Positions 7,313 to 15,696 are shown, counted from the stretch's first letter. The stretch: DNA of 64,000 nucleotides from UBA4427 sp046351135 (GCA_046351135.1 JAXLZA010000014.1:101707-165706); one strand, 5' to 3'. Made by a program: numbers and translations. Notes: generated from the sequence alone by a model not told the origin.

Positions 7313-9535
7313 GTGTCGCGCGAGACCCACCCCTCGATCTGCCGCTTCTGCCACGCGAACTGCGGGATCCTCGTCGAGGTCGAGGACGGCCGCCCCGTCC
7401 GCGTCACGGGGGACCCCGAGAACCCCGCCTACTTCGGCTTCACCTGTGCCAAGGGCCGGCGCCTCCCCGACGTCCACGCCCATCCCGAGCGCCTGCTCCA
7501 CTCGCAGAAGCGCGGCGCCGACGGCCGCTTCCGGCCGATCGCGAGCGCGGCCGCGATGGACGAGATCGCCGCCCGGATCGGCGAGCTCGTCGCGCGCCAC
7601 GGCCCGCGCTCGGTGGCCCTCTACCCCGGGACCTACTCGGGTCCGCATCCGGCCTCGATCCCGGCCGGCGTCGGCTTCATGCTCGCCCTCGGCTCGAAGA
7701 TGGTGTTCACGAGCGCGGCGATCGACCAGCCGGGCAAGCACGTCGCGAACGCGATCCACGGCCGCTGGCTCGGTGGCTCCCACGTCTTCGACGAGTCCGA
7801 CGTCTGGATGCTGGTCGGGAACAACCCGCTGATCTCGATGTCGGGCGGGATCCCGCCCTCGAATCCCTCGCGCCGGCTGCGCCGGGCGAAGGCGCGCGGG
7901 CTCTCCCTGATCGTGATCGATCCGCGCCGGAGCGAGGTCGCGCGCTTCGCCGACCTCTACCTGCAGCCGCGGGCCGGGGAGGATCCCGCGATCCTCGCCG
8001 CGATGCTCCACGTCGTGATCCGCGAGAACCTCTACGACACCGCCTTCCTGATCCAGAACACGACCGGCTTCGAGGCGCTCCAGCAGGCCGTCGCCGACTG
8101 CACCCCCGCCTGGGCCGCCGCGCGCGCGGGTCTCGATCCCTTCGAGATCGTCGCCGCGGCGCGGCTCTTCGCGCGCGGGCCGCGCGGGTGCGCGGTGGCC
8201 GGGACGGGGCCCAACATGGCGCCCCACGGCAACCTGACCGAGTACCTGCTGCTCTGCCTGAACACGTGCGGACGCTGGCGGCGCACCGGCGAGCGCGTCC
8301 CGAACCCCGGCGCGCTCCTCCCGCCCGCCCTCGGCAAGGCGCAGGCCCTCGCACCGCGCCCCGGCTGGGGCAAGGGCGAGTCGCTCCGATCGCGCCCCCT
8401 CGGCAACTCCGCCGCCGGGCTCCCGACGGCGGCCCTCTCCGACGAGATCCTCTACGAGGGCGAGGAGCGCATCCGCGCGCTCGTCTGCCTCGGCAGCAAT
8501 CCGGTCGCCGCCTGGCCCGATCAGCGCAAGGCGATCGCCGCCATGAAGAAGCTCGAGCTGCTCGTCTGCCTCGACCCGAAGATCGGGGCGACCTCGAAGC
8601 TCGCGCACTACGTCATTGCCCCGAAGCTCTGCCTCGAGGTCCCCGGGCTCTCGGTCTCGAGCGAGGGCGTCGAGCAGACCTACGTCGCCCACGGCTATCC
8701 CGAGCCCTACGCGCAGTACACGAAGGCGATCGTCGAGCCGCCGCCCGGCTCGGACGTGATCGAGGAGTGGGAGTTCTTCTACGGGCTGTGCCAGCGCATG
8801 GGCGTCGCGCTCACCTGCTATCCGCTGCGCGCCGAAGCCGGCGTCCTGCGCGGCCGCCGCGAAGCGTTCACCCTCGACATGCAGCGCAAGCCCTCGACCG
8901 AAGAGATCCTCGCCGGCCTGATGAACGGCTCCCGCGTCCCCCTCGACGAGATCAAGCGCCATCCCCACGGCGCGATCTTCGACGCCGAGCACCAGGCGCC
9001 GCCGGGCTCGCCCTGGTCTCCGAAGCCCGAGCACGCCTTCGTCGCCTCCGCCGATCCGGGGAACACCGATCGCCTCGACGTCGGCAACGCCGACATGCTG
9101 CGCGAGCTCGACGGCATCCGGAGCAAGGCGCTCCCCCCGACGACCCCGCGCCCCGTCTTCCAGCTGATCTCGCGCCGGCTGCCCAACGTCTACAACTCGT
9201 CGGGGCGCGACCTCGCGGCGCTCCAGAGAGGCAGGACCTGGAATCCGGCCTTCCTGCATCCCGAAGACCTCGCGATGCTCGGCCTCGAAGACGGCGACCG
9301 GATCGAGATCGCGTCGAGCCACGCCTCGATCCTCGGCATCGCCGAGGCCGCCCCCGAGCTGCGCCGCGGCATCGTCTCGATGGCCCATTGTTATGGCGAC
9401 GGCCCGGAGAACGACGACAAGCTCCGCGAGCTCGGCAGCTCGACGGGCCGCCTCGTCGACAACCTGCGCGACTTCGATCCCTACACCGGGATCCCGCGCA
9501 TGAGCGCGATCGACGTCACGATCCGCAAGGCGTGA
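7313..9535 (+). CDS. Molybdopterin-dependent oxidoreductase (BisC/formate dehydrogenase-like family)
   Basis: This encodes 740 aa from a GTG start. The N-terminal [4Fe-4S] motif is C10-x2-C13-x3-C17 plus C45 (GFTCAKG). The bis-MGD-binding core follows, with VWMLVGNNPL, LIVIDPRRSEVA and VCLGSNPVAAWPD. The C-terminal dinucleotide-binding domain is recognisable from about 590 (FLHPEDLAMLGLEDGDRIEI). There is no Tat signal, so a cytoplasmic enzyme is expected. At the usual Mo/W protein-ligand segment (around HVANAIHGRWLGG) I see neither Cys nor selenocysteine, so the ligand and the reaction are uncertain. No accessory subunit gene is adjacent. Confidence 0.85.
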   Translation: MSRETHPSICRFCHANCGILVEVEDGRPVRVTGDPENPAYFGFTCAKGRRLPDVHAHPERLLHSQKRGADGRFRPIASAAAMDEIAARIGELVARHGPRSVALYPGTYSGPHPASIPAGVGFMLALGSKMVFTSAAIDQPGKHVANAIHGRWLGGSHVFDESDVWMLVGNNPLISMSGGIPPSNPSRRLRRAKARGLSLIVIDPRRSEVARFADLYLQPRAGEDPAILAAMLHVVIRENLYDTAFLIQNTTGFEALQQAVADCTPAWAAARAGLDPFEIVAAARLFARGPRGCAVAGTGPNMAPHGNLTEYLLLCLNTCGRWRRTGERVPNPGALLPPALGKAQALAPRPGWGKGESLRSRPLGNSAAGLPTAALSDEILYEGEERIRALVCLGSNPVAAWPDQRKAIAAMKKLELLVCLDPKIGATSKLAHYVIAPKLCLEVPGLSVSSEGVEQTYVAHGYPEPYAQYTKAIVEPPPGSDVIEEWEFFYGLCQRMGVALTCYPLRAEAGVLRGRREAFTLDMQRKPSTEEILAGLMNGSRVPLDEIKRHPHGAIFDAEHQAPPGSPWSPKPEHAFVASADPGNTDRLDVGNADMLRELDGIRSKALPPTTPRPVFQLISRRLPNVYNSSGRDLAALQRGRTWNPAFLHPEDLAMLGLEDGDRIEIASSHASILGIAEAAPELRRGIVSMAHCYGDGPENDDKLRELGSSTGRLVDNLRDFDPYTGIPRMSAIDVTIRKA

Positions 9536-9546
9536 GCGACCACTCG

Positions 9547-9566
9547 TCTCGGGAACAACCCCGAGA
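9547..9566 (+). terminator. Hairpin just after the molybdopterin gene
   Basis: A perfect 7-base inverted repeat (TCTCGGG / CCCGAGA, loop AACAAC) lies 12 bases beyond the stop codon. No strong T-run follows, so an intrinsic terminator or RNA 3'-end hairpin is a suggestion only. Confidence 0.4.
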
Positions 9567-9580
9567 GTCCGAGATTTGTG

Positions 9581-9609
9581 TTGAAATCGGCGTGCGATTG
9601 ACTCAATCT
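9581..9609 (+). promoter_or_regulatory. Possible sigma-70 promoter for the lipoprotein pair
   Basis: TTGAAA at 9581-9586 and CAATCT at 9604-9609 are separated by 17 bases, in an unusually AT-rich patch upstream of the gene starting at 9740. The -10 match is weak. The rest of the 204-base gap shows nothing else recognisable. Confidence 0.25.
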
Positions 9610-9739
9610 GGCCTCGAGGCACCGGCGTCGGGGACGGCGAGACGCTCCCGGTCGGCCGGCTCGCACGGCATCGGGTCCGACCAGGCGGTTCGGGCGCGCT
9701 CCGGGCGGGAGACGACGGAACGGCGGAGAAGTCACGACC

Positions 9740-10066
9740 ATGGGACGATCAGTGCTGCGAGGGCGCCGGATTCGAGCGGGACTCCTGATCACGGCGAGCG
9801 CCCTGCTGCTCGCGTCGACCAGCGGATGCGTCTACTTCAACGTGACGACCCCGCTGGACGAGAATCTGCAGGACACGACCCTGGGCAGGAAGACGGGCGT
9901 CAGCCAGGCGCATAGCATCCTCGGCCTCGTCGCCTGGGGCAATGCCGGCACCGACGCCGCCGCCAAGCAGGGCGGCATCACGGTCATCCGCCATGCCGAC
10001 CAGGAGAACTTCGCGATCCTCGGCTTCGTCTACTCGCGCTATCGAACCGTCGTGTACGGAGACTGA
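9740..10066 (+). CDS. TRL-like family lipoprotein, copy 1
   Basis: This encodes 108 aa. A signal peptide of about 30 residues ends in LASTSGC, giving a probable lipid-modified Cys30. The mature part contains VTTPLDENLQDT, a Gly/Ala-rich ILGLVAWGNAG segment, IRHADQENFAILGFVYSRYRTVVYGD and an aromatic end. This is the layout of the small TRL (tRNA-associated locus) family of unknown function. GGAGAAG precedes the ATG. It is followed two bases later by a paralogous gene, so the pair is surely co-transcribed. An outer-membrane lipoprotein location is inferred. Confidence 0.7.
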   Translation: MGRSVLRGRRIRAGLLITASALLLASTSGCVYFNVTTPLDENLQDTTLGRKTGVSQAHSILGLVAWGNAGTDAAAKQGGITVIRHADQENFAILGFVYSRYRTVVYGD

Positions 10067-10068
10067 CC

Positions 10069-10428
10069 ATGCCGGCTCGCAAGCACGAATGGGGCGGCAG
10101 GTGTCCCGGGCTGGTCGCCGCGGCCGTGCTGCTCGGAATCGCGCTGGTCGGCTCCGGATGTCTCGCCGGTGCGGCCTATACGCATACGACGGTCCCGATC
10201 GACCTCGACATGAACGCGACACCGCGCAAGCCGAACGTCCGCGGCGGCTCCTGGAAGACCCTGGTCATCCCGCTCTACGTCGCGCGACCCCAGTTCGACT
10301 GGGGCACCATCGGGATCGCCGATGCGGCCCGAGCACGCGGAATCGAGACCGTCTACTACGCCGATCTCGAGACGTTCTCCGTCGCAGGCGTCTGGACGCA
10401 GCGGTGGATCCACATCTACGGCGAATGA
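10069..10428 (+). CDS. TRL-like family lipoprotein, copy 2
   Basis: This encodes 119 aa. The signal peptide ends in LVGSGC, a good lipobox. The mature sequence parallels the preceding gene: TTVPIDLDMN (versus TTPLDENLQ), a central Gly/Trp region and a C-terminal YYADLETFSVAGVWTQRWIHIYGE matching the position of HADQENFAILGFVYSRYRTVVYGD. The divergence and shared layout suggest an old tandem duplication. Function unknown. It converges on the SEC-C gene, 19 bases away; the two stop codons sit on the arms of a weak 6-base inverted repeat (10426-10431 / 10445-10450). Confidence 0.68.
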   Translation: MPARKHEWGGRCPGLVAAAVLLGIALVGSGCLAGAAYTHTTVPIDLDMNATPRKPNVRGGSWKTLVIPLYVARPQFDWGTIGIADAARARGIETVYYADLETFSVAGVWTQRWIHIYGE

Positions 10429-10447
10429 GCCATCCGCCCCGACCGGC

Positions 10448-10690
10448 TCACCCGTTCGGGTCGTGGCACTTCTTGAATTTCTTGCCGCTGCCGCAGGGAC
10501 ACGGATCGTTGCGCTGGATCTTCGGCTCCGCGCGGACGTAGGTCTCGCCGGGACCGTGGTCGTGGTCGCAGTCCGGGCCGTGGACGTGACCGCCGTGGTC
10601 GTGGGCGTGTGAAGGGTCGTGGGCATGGTCGTGGTCGCAGTCCGGGCCGTGGACGTGGGTGCCGGACGGCTGCGCGGATCGGGTCGTCAA
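10448..10690 (-). CDS. His-rich SEC-C motif protein
   Basis: This encodes 80 aa from a TTG start at 10688-10690 that overlaps the TGA of the upstream S9 gene (TTGA). The C-terminus is a SEC-C zinc motif (NDPCPCGSGKKFKKCH), as found at the end of SecA and in small stand-alone proteins. The N-terminal half is a His/Asp/Cys-rich stretch with two copies of HVHGPDCDHDH separated by HAHDPSHAHDHGG, 17 His in all of the first 50 residues or so. It is cytoplasmic (no signal). Metal binding (Zn, Ni or Co) is a reasonable inference; the biological role is unknown. The repeat is encoded by an exact 32-base duplication. Confidence 0.8.
   Translation of the reverse strand: MTTRSAQPSGTHVHGPDCDHDHAHDPSHAHDHGGHVHGPDCDHDHGPGETYVRAEPKIQRNDPCPCGSGKKFKKCHDPNG
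10557..10588. repeat. Exact 32-base direct repeat, copy 1
   Basis: It is identical to 10626-10657, offset 69 bases (23 codons, in frame), inside the SEC-C gene, and encodes the repeated HVHGPDCDHDH unit. Identity extending over all codon positions points to a recent duplication or ongoing conversion. Confidence 0.9.
10626..10657. repeat. Exact 32-base direct repeat, copy 2
   Basis: Partner of 10557-10588; see that entry. Confidence 0.9.
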
Positions 10691-12894
10691 GGTCGAATGG
10701 GCCTCTGGCTCGCCGGAGGCGGCGCGTCGCGCTGCGCGACGGAGCGACCGGTCAGGTGTCGTTCGAAGAAATCGCCGAGCCGACGATAGAACGCGATCCG
10801 GTCCCGGTCGTCAAGGAAGTCCCCGGTCGCCCCTTCGTAGCGGATCGATTCGAACGGGCGACCGGCCCGTTCGAGCGCCGAGGCCATCGCGTCGGCGTGC
10901 TTCTCGGGGAAGCGGGGATCCTGCTCGCCGTGGCCGAGGAGGATCGGCGCACGAATGCGCGCGGCGCCGTAGGCGGGCGAGATCGCCTCGAGCCCGTCGG
11001 CTTCGCCCGAGGCCGGCAGCAGCACCTTCTCGTGGACCGCCGCCCGCCCGACGAACCGGCGATCGTCGGCGAGCAGCGCCGGCAGGTCGGTCAACGCCCC
11101 GAAGCTCGCGCCCGCCGCGAAGAGCTCGGGCGCCTCGACGAGGGCCTCGAGGGCGAGATAGCCCCCGAAGCCGGTGCCGAAGATGCCGATGCGCGCGGGG
11201 TCGGCGATGCCGCTCGCGACGAGCGCCCGAGCAGCGTCGATCACGTCGCCGAGCACCGCGCCGCCCCACTCGCGGTGGCCGCTCAGCCGGAAGGCGCGGC
11301 CGTAGCCGGTCGAGCCCCGATAGTTGGGCTGCAGGACGGTGAAGCCGCGGGCGGCCAGATACTGGACGGTCGGATCGAAGCCCCACTCGGCCCGATCCTC
11401 GGGCCCGTCGTGGGGCAGTACGACGACCGGTCCGGGCCCCGAGGCGCCGACGGGTCGCGTGAGATAGGCCTCGACGACGAGACCGTCGCGTGCGCGGAAG
11501 CGCGCGGTCTTCGTCGGCGCGAGCGTGCGGCCGACGAGGGCCGGCCGGAGATCGAAGAGCTTCGCGTGGCGACCCGTCGCCGGCTCGAAGCGGTGGATCG
11601 AAGGCGGCACGACGTCCGACGACGCCTCGACGATCCAGGTCGCGTCGTCGGCCGACCGCGCGACGATCGACACGCTCTGATCGGGCAGATCCGCCGCGAT
11701 CTTCTCCCAGGCCTGCTCGAGCCGGCGATCGACGATCTCGAGGCCGCAGCGATCACCGCAGACGACGAGCGCGAGGAGCCGGTCGTCGCGGCTCGATTGG
11801 AGCAGGCCGGTCGCGTCGGCCGAGCGCGTCGCGTCGGCGTGGATCGGCGGGCCGAGGACGTTCGTCGTGAGATCGAATTCGTGGAGCGTGGTGCGATCGC
11901 CGGCCAGATCCGAGAAGACGTAGATGCGGGCAGGATCGGGGCTGAAGCCCGCGAACCAGATGCCCGGCTCGCTGTAGGCGTCGTAGTCGGAGACGACCTG
12001 CCAGCGATCGAGATCCGCCGGCCGGGCGACGAGCGCCATGCGGCGATCCCAGCCTCGCGTCGAGTGGCCGGCGCGGATCGCGCCGGTGTGGTCTGCCGCC
12101 CAGACCGAGTCCCTGGCGCGGGCCGCAGGCTCGACCGTCAGCTGGGCACCGTTGCGGACGTCGACGCGGACCGCGCGCCTCTCGTAGTCGATCAGGACGT
12201 GGAACGGATCGTCGGGCAGGTAGCTGATGATCCGATGCTGGAACTGGGAGTAGCCCGCGCCCTGCCAGCGCTTCGCGAGGTAGCGCGTCCGGCCGTCGAG
12301 ATCCGCCGCGTAGAGGCGCGTCTTGCGGGCGCGCGTCCCGACGCCGCGGGGACGCTGGATCGACGTACGCAGGCTGCGGCCGCGCGGTCGGGCGACCCCG
12401 TCCTCCTGGCTGCGCAGGGCCGTCTCGATCGCGTACACGAGATGCGAGGCCCCGGCCCAGCCGAGCGTCTCGATCGAGCGGCTCGCTTCGAAGCCCCGCT
12501 CGCCGCGGCGCTCGCGGACGACGACCTTCGGCGCGGAGATCGGTCCGTCCGGCGTCGGGTCGAGCTCGAACACGACGATCTGATCCTCGTCGCCGTGGGA
12601 GCGGATCGCGGCGAGCCGGCTGCCGTCGGGCGAGAGCGCGAGGTCGGCGTAGTCGGGATGGGCGAGGAAGTCGGCGGCGAGCCGATCGCCCGGCGAGACC
12701 GGCGCGGCGGCGGCCGGCGACGATCCCGAGGTCGCCGACGGACGCGGGCGCTCGGCGGGCGGTGCCGCGCAGCCCGAGACGAGCGCGATTCCGGCGACGA
12801 GGACGAGCCGGGCGAACGGGGCGGGCGGGGCGGGCGCGGATCCGGTCGAACGAAGCGAGCCGCGGGAGCCGGGGCGTGAGGTTCGGGTCGTCAT
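10687..12894 (-). CDS. S9-family (prolyl oligopeptidase/acylaminoacyl peptidase-like) lipoprotein, probably catalytically dead
   Basis: This encodes 735 aa. A lipoprotein signal ends in LVSGC (Cys about 41). A beta-propeller-like region follows (YADLALSPDGSRLAAIRS and similar WD/TolB-type blades, about 75-450), then an alpha/beta-hydrolase domain (about 465-735) with LQPNYRGSTGYGRAFR and HREWGGAVLGDVIDAA, standard for S9B/S9C. At the nucleophile elbow the motif is FGTGFGGY, with Gly575 where Ser belongs (codon GGC, 11170-11172). Asp659 (HGEQDPRFP) is kept. The His loop reads YEGATGDF, with Thr near 690 in place of the GHGF His. It is coupled to the SEC-C gene downstream by a TTGA overlap. The fold assignment is firm; a binding rather than peptidase role is inferred. 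Confidence 0.88.
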   Translation of the reverse strand: MTTRTSRPGSRGSLRSTGSAPAPPAPFARLVLVAGIALVSGCAAPPAERPRPSATSGSSPAAAAPVSPGDRLAADFLAHPDYADLALSPDGSRLAAIRSHGDEDQIVVFELDPTPDGPISAPKVVVRERRGERGFEASRSIETLGWAGASHLVYAIETALRSQEDGVARPRGRSLRTSIQRPRGVGTRARKTRLYAADLDGRTRYLAKRWQGAGYSQFQHRIISYLPDDPFHVLIDYERRAVRVDVRNGAQLTVEPAARARDSVWAADHTGAIRAGHSTRGWDRRMALVARPADLDRWQVVSDYDAYSEPGIWFAGFSPDPARIYVFSDLAGDRTTLHEFDLTTNVLGPPIHADATRSADATGLLQSSRDDRLLALVVCGDRCGLEIVDRRLEQAWEKIAADLPDQSVSIVARSADDATWIVEASSDVVPPSIHRFEPATGRHAKLFDLRPALVGRTLAPTKTARFRARDGLVVEAYLTRPVGASGPGPVVVLPHDGPEDRAEWGFDPTVQYLAARGFTVLQPNYRGSTGYGRAFRLSGHREWGGAVLGDVIDAARALVASGIADPARIGIFGTGFGGYLALEALVEAPELFAAGASFGALTDLPALLADDRRFVGRAAVHEKVLLPASGEADGLEAISPAYGAARIRAPILLGHGEQDPRFPEKHADAMASALERAGRPFESIRYEGATGDFLDDRDRIAFYRRLGDFFERHLTGRSVAQRDAPPPASQRPIRP

Positions 12895-12964
12895 GGGCCG
12901 AGCCTACCATCGACGGCCGGCCGGCCGGAAGCGAAATCCGCCGGATCGGGGGCGGTGCGCGAGC

Positions 12965-13531
12965 CTAATAGGCCTCGGGCGACAGGAGCAGGCTCGACGC
13001 GAGGATCAACAGGACGTAGAGGGCGGTCGCCGTCGTGCGCACCCCGCGCCCCGAGCGCAGCACGAAGGCCAGGGGCAGCAGGATCTCGGCCACGAGCAGC
13101 GCGGTCGCCGCCGAGGCGAGCTCCGCCCCGAAGATCCGCCAGTCGGCGAAGAGCGCCGTCGCCGCGTAGGCCGAGAGGCACAGCACGCCGAAGCGTCCGT
13201 CGCGCTCGAACTCCTCCTCGAGCCGCTCGCCCGCGGCGAGCTCCGCCGCCGGCAGCACAAGCGCCGCCGCCACGAAGAGCTCGAGCGGCACCGCGATCAT
13301 CGTCAGGAAGTCGAAGAGCGACCAGACGCGCTCGACCCGGGCGAGCTCGATCACGGCCCACCAGAACTGCAGCTGCAGCACGAAGATCGCGCCCGCCCAC
13401 GCGAGCGGAATCCAGTCGAGGGTCGCGCGCCGGCGCGAGCGGAAGACGAGGATCGCCCCCGTCAGGATCCGGGTCACACCCAGCCCGAGGATCATCGAGA
13501 ACGCGACCGAGATCCACCGAAACGCGTCCAA
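12965..13531 (-). CDS. Integral membrane protein, unknown
   Basis: This encodes 188 aa from a TTG start at 13529-13531 (AGG a few bases upstream; no better start keeps the first helix). Five or six hydrophobic helices are visible: about 4-26 (ISVAFSMILGLGVTRILTG), 41-63, 72-95, 115-135, 137-158 and 164-185. There are no catalytic motifs or Cys clusters beyond one Cys. I do not recognise a named family. It is downstream of the acyl-CoA dehydrogenase-like gene on the same strand but separated by 75 bases. Confidence 0.65.
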   Translation of the reverse strand: MDAFRWISVAFSMILGLGVTRILTGAILVFRSRRRATLDWIPLAWAGAIFVLQLQFWWAVIELARVERVWSLFDFLTMIAVPLELFVAAALVLPAAELAAGERLEEEFERDGRFGVLCLSAYAATALFADWRIFGAELASAATALLVAEILLPLAFVLRSGRGVRTTATALYVLLILASSLLLSPEAY

Positions 13532-13606
13532 TCGCCTAGCACTCCACGCCGAGGGTGCGCCCGGCCCCGCCCGGAGGACGGCCGGGACGCCGATTTCCCG
13601 CCCGCC

Positions 13607-14782
13607 TCACAGCTGCCCCGAGCCGACGTCGAGGCCGAGCAGCGCCTTGCCGACGCGCTCGTAGTGGGCCGGCGAGATCGCGAGATGCTGGGTCAGGACG
13701 TGGACGTCCCGGAAGCAGCGGTCGAGGACGTTGCCCGAAGCGATCGCCGTCATGCCGGCGCAGTCGTGCATGCGGTCGACGGCGGAGACCGCGAGCTCCG
13801 TCGCGGAGAGGTAGCTGAGGCGCAGCCGCGCGAGGTCGTGCATCGCGGGCTTCTCGCCGCCCGCGACCCGCGCGAAGATCCGTCCCGCCACGTGCTCGAT
13901 GTGGGCGCGGGCCGCGTCGATCTCCGCCTGGGCGCGGGCGACCTCGGTCTGGACGCGCGCCGTCTCGCGCAGCGGTGTGATGCTCATCATGGCGGGCTTG
14001 GTCTGCGCGAGCGCCATCAGCTCCTCGACCGCGCGGCGCGCGATCCCGATCGCGACGGCCGCGAGCGTCGCGCCGAGGCGGCTGAAGGTGGGCAGCTCCG
14101 CCAGCGCGTCGAAGTCGGTCGAGCCCTTCGAGCGGAAGTCGAAGGTGAAGGCGTCGGCGACGAAGACGTCCTCGACGAGGGCGTCGTGGCTGCCGGTGCC
14201 CGCCATGCCGCTCGGGTTCCAGGTCTCGAGGATGCGCAGCTCGCTCGACGGGAAGAAGGCGCCGACGATGTAGGGCAGGCCGTCGGCAGCGAGCCGCGGC
14301 TTGCCGTCGTCGAGCACGAGGCCGCCCGCGACGACCCAGCTCGCCTGATGGACGCCCGAGGCGAAGCGCAGCGTCCCCGAGACGCGGTAGCCGCCGGCGA
14401 CGCGGACGAGGCGCAGCGAGGTCGGATTGACGGAGCCCGCGCCGAGGGAGCGGGGCGGCTTCACGAGGGACTCGAGCGCCCCGCGATCCGTGAGCAGCGC
14501 GAGGAACGCCGCGTTCCCCGCCCCGATCGCGAGGTTCCAGCCCGCCGAGCCGTCGGCGCAGGCGACCTCCTCGAGGATCGGCACCGCCTCGATCGCGTTC
14601 AGCCCCGAGCCGCCGACGGAGGGCGGCTGCAGCATCTTGAAGAGCCCCGTCTCGTGGAACGCGTCGACGACGGGGGTCGCCAGGCGGCGCATCCGCTCGC
14701 TCTCGTCGGCGTGGGCACGGATCCGCGGCGCGATCGCGCGGGCGCGCTCGAGGAGCTCGGCCTGGATGGCGGTGGGGGGCAT
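13607..14782 (-). CDS. Acyl-CoA dehydrogenase-family flavoprotein (flavin-dependent monooxygenase branch)
   Basis: This encodes 391 aa from MPPTAIQAEL, with GAGG ahead of the ATG. The acyl-CoA dehydrogenase N-terminal domain includes LFKMLQPPSVGGSGL and CADGSAGWNLAIG. The middle domain has YRVSGTLRFASGVHQASWVV and WNPSGMAGTGSHD. The C-terminal helical domain carries DCAGMTAIASGNVLDRCFRD and VHVLTQHLAISPAHYER. The LQ/LTQHL-type end and absence of the catalytic Glu context place it in the HpaB/HsaA/DszC-like hydroxylase branch rather than beta-oxidation. Such enzymes hydroxylate phenols or related substrates using reduced flavin from a partner reductase; no reductase is adjacent. Substrate unknown. 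Confidence 0.82.
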   Translation of the reverse strand: MPPTAIQAELLERARAIAPRIRAHADESERMRRLATPVVDAFHETGLFKMLQPPSVGGSGLNAIEAVPILEEVACADGSAGWNLAIGAGNAAFLALLTDRGALESLVKPPRSLGAGSVNPTSLRLVRVAGGYRVSGTLRFASGVHQASWVVAGGLVLDDGKPRLAADGLPYIVGAFFPSSELRILETWNPSGMAGTGSHDALVEDVFVADAFTFDFRSKGSTDFDALAELPTFSRLGATLAAVAIGIARRAVEELMALAQTKPAMMSITPLRETARVQTEVARAQAEIDAARAHIEHVAGRIFARVAGGEKPAMHDLARLRLSYLSATELAVSAVDRMHDCAGMTAIASGNVLDRCFRDVHVLTQHLAISPAHYERVGKALLGLDVGSGQL

Positions 14783-14868
14783 GGCGGGTACCTCGCCTCG
14801 GAGCCTACTGCGCGGCGGGCGACCGGGACAGGCTGGGCTCGGCGCGCCGGCACCGACCCGGCCGCCGC

Positions 14869-15528
14869 CTACTGCGCCAGCAGCTTCCGCTTCTGGCCGT
14901 CGAACTCTTCCTGCGTGAGCACGCCTCGCTGGCGCAAGCGATCGAGCTTCTCGAGCTCGTCGGCCACGGACCGTTGGTCGCAGCCCGCCGTCGCGGTCTT
15001 CTCCGTCAGGACGATCGCGTTCGTTCTCGCGCCGATGTGTCGGGCGAGCTCCTCGACCCACTCGTTGTAGTTCGGGTGGATCCGCGGTCCCTTCTTCCGG
15101 ACGACCCGCGAACGACTCGCCCCGTCCTGGTCCCACCCGGTCAGGTCGTTGGGATTGAAGTCGAGATTCGAGCTGTCCCGATAATTGATCCAGAACCGCG
15201 ACGCGTCGACACCGATCTCGACCGTCGCGCGATGCTTGCGAATCGTGGTCGAGACGACGATCAGGCCGGGCGTCTCGACCGAGCCATACCACTGCCGCTC
15301 GCCAGCGGCCTGCACGATCGCCTCCTCGATCACCTCGAGCGGGGTTCCCTCCGCGACGCCGTGCGGCGTCGGTGGCACGTTCCGGATGGTCTCGGAAGCG
15401 ATCGACGGCGCTCCGCACAGCGAGCCGATCGCGAGGAGGATCGCGAGCCATCTCCCGACTCCCGTGGATCCGCCCCTGCCCGAAGGCGCGCTCGGCGATC
15501 GGTCGATCCCGTACCCGGACCTCTCCAT
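14869..15528 (-). CDS. Exported protein with C-terminal SHOCT motif
   Basis: This encodes 219 aa from MERSGYGIDR. A membrane/signal segment lies at about 25-45 (RWLAILLAIGSLCGAPSIAS). A central domain with IRNVPPTPHGVAEGTPLEVI, WYGSVETPGLIVVSTTIRKH and FWINYRDSSNLDF resembles small secreted proteins of unknown function. The last about 30 residues (VADELEKLDRLRQRGVLTQEEFDGQKRKLL) are a SHOCT (short C-terminal) motif, commonly an oligomerisation element. It is divergent from the amidohydrolase-fold gene. Role unknown. Confidence 0.75.
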   Translation of the reverse strand: MERSGYGIDRSPSAPSGRGGSTGVGRWLAILLAIGSLCGAPSIASETIRNVPPTPHGVAEGTPLEVIEEAIVQAAGERQWYGSVETPGLIVVSTTIRKHRATVEIGVDASRFWINYRDSSNLDFNPNDLTGWDQDGASRSRVVRKKGPRIHPNYNEWVEELARHIGARTNAIVLTEKTATAGCDQRSVADELEKLDRLRQRGVLTQEEFDGQKRKLLAQ

Positions 15529-15696
15529 GGGTCGTGTCCTCTCCGCGGAACGCGAGCTGCCGATCGGCCAATCTAGCCCTCGATCGAAGGATCTCGCGAC
15601 CGCCCCGCCCCTCCCCGACAACCGCGCGGATCGCGTTACCATGCGGCCCCGAAACGAGCCCGAGCGCGCCGACCCCGAACAGGAGCCCCGCCCCCC

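Noticed and set aside
12893..15070. 725-aa plus-strand frame
   Set aside because: It spans two minus-strand genes with recognisable motifs and itself shows only compositional bias.
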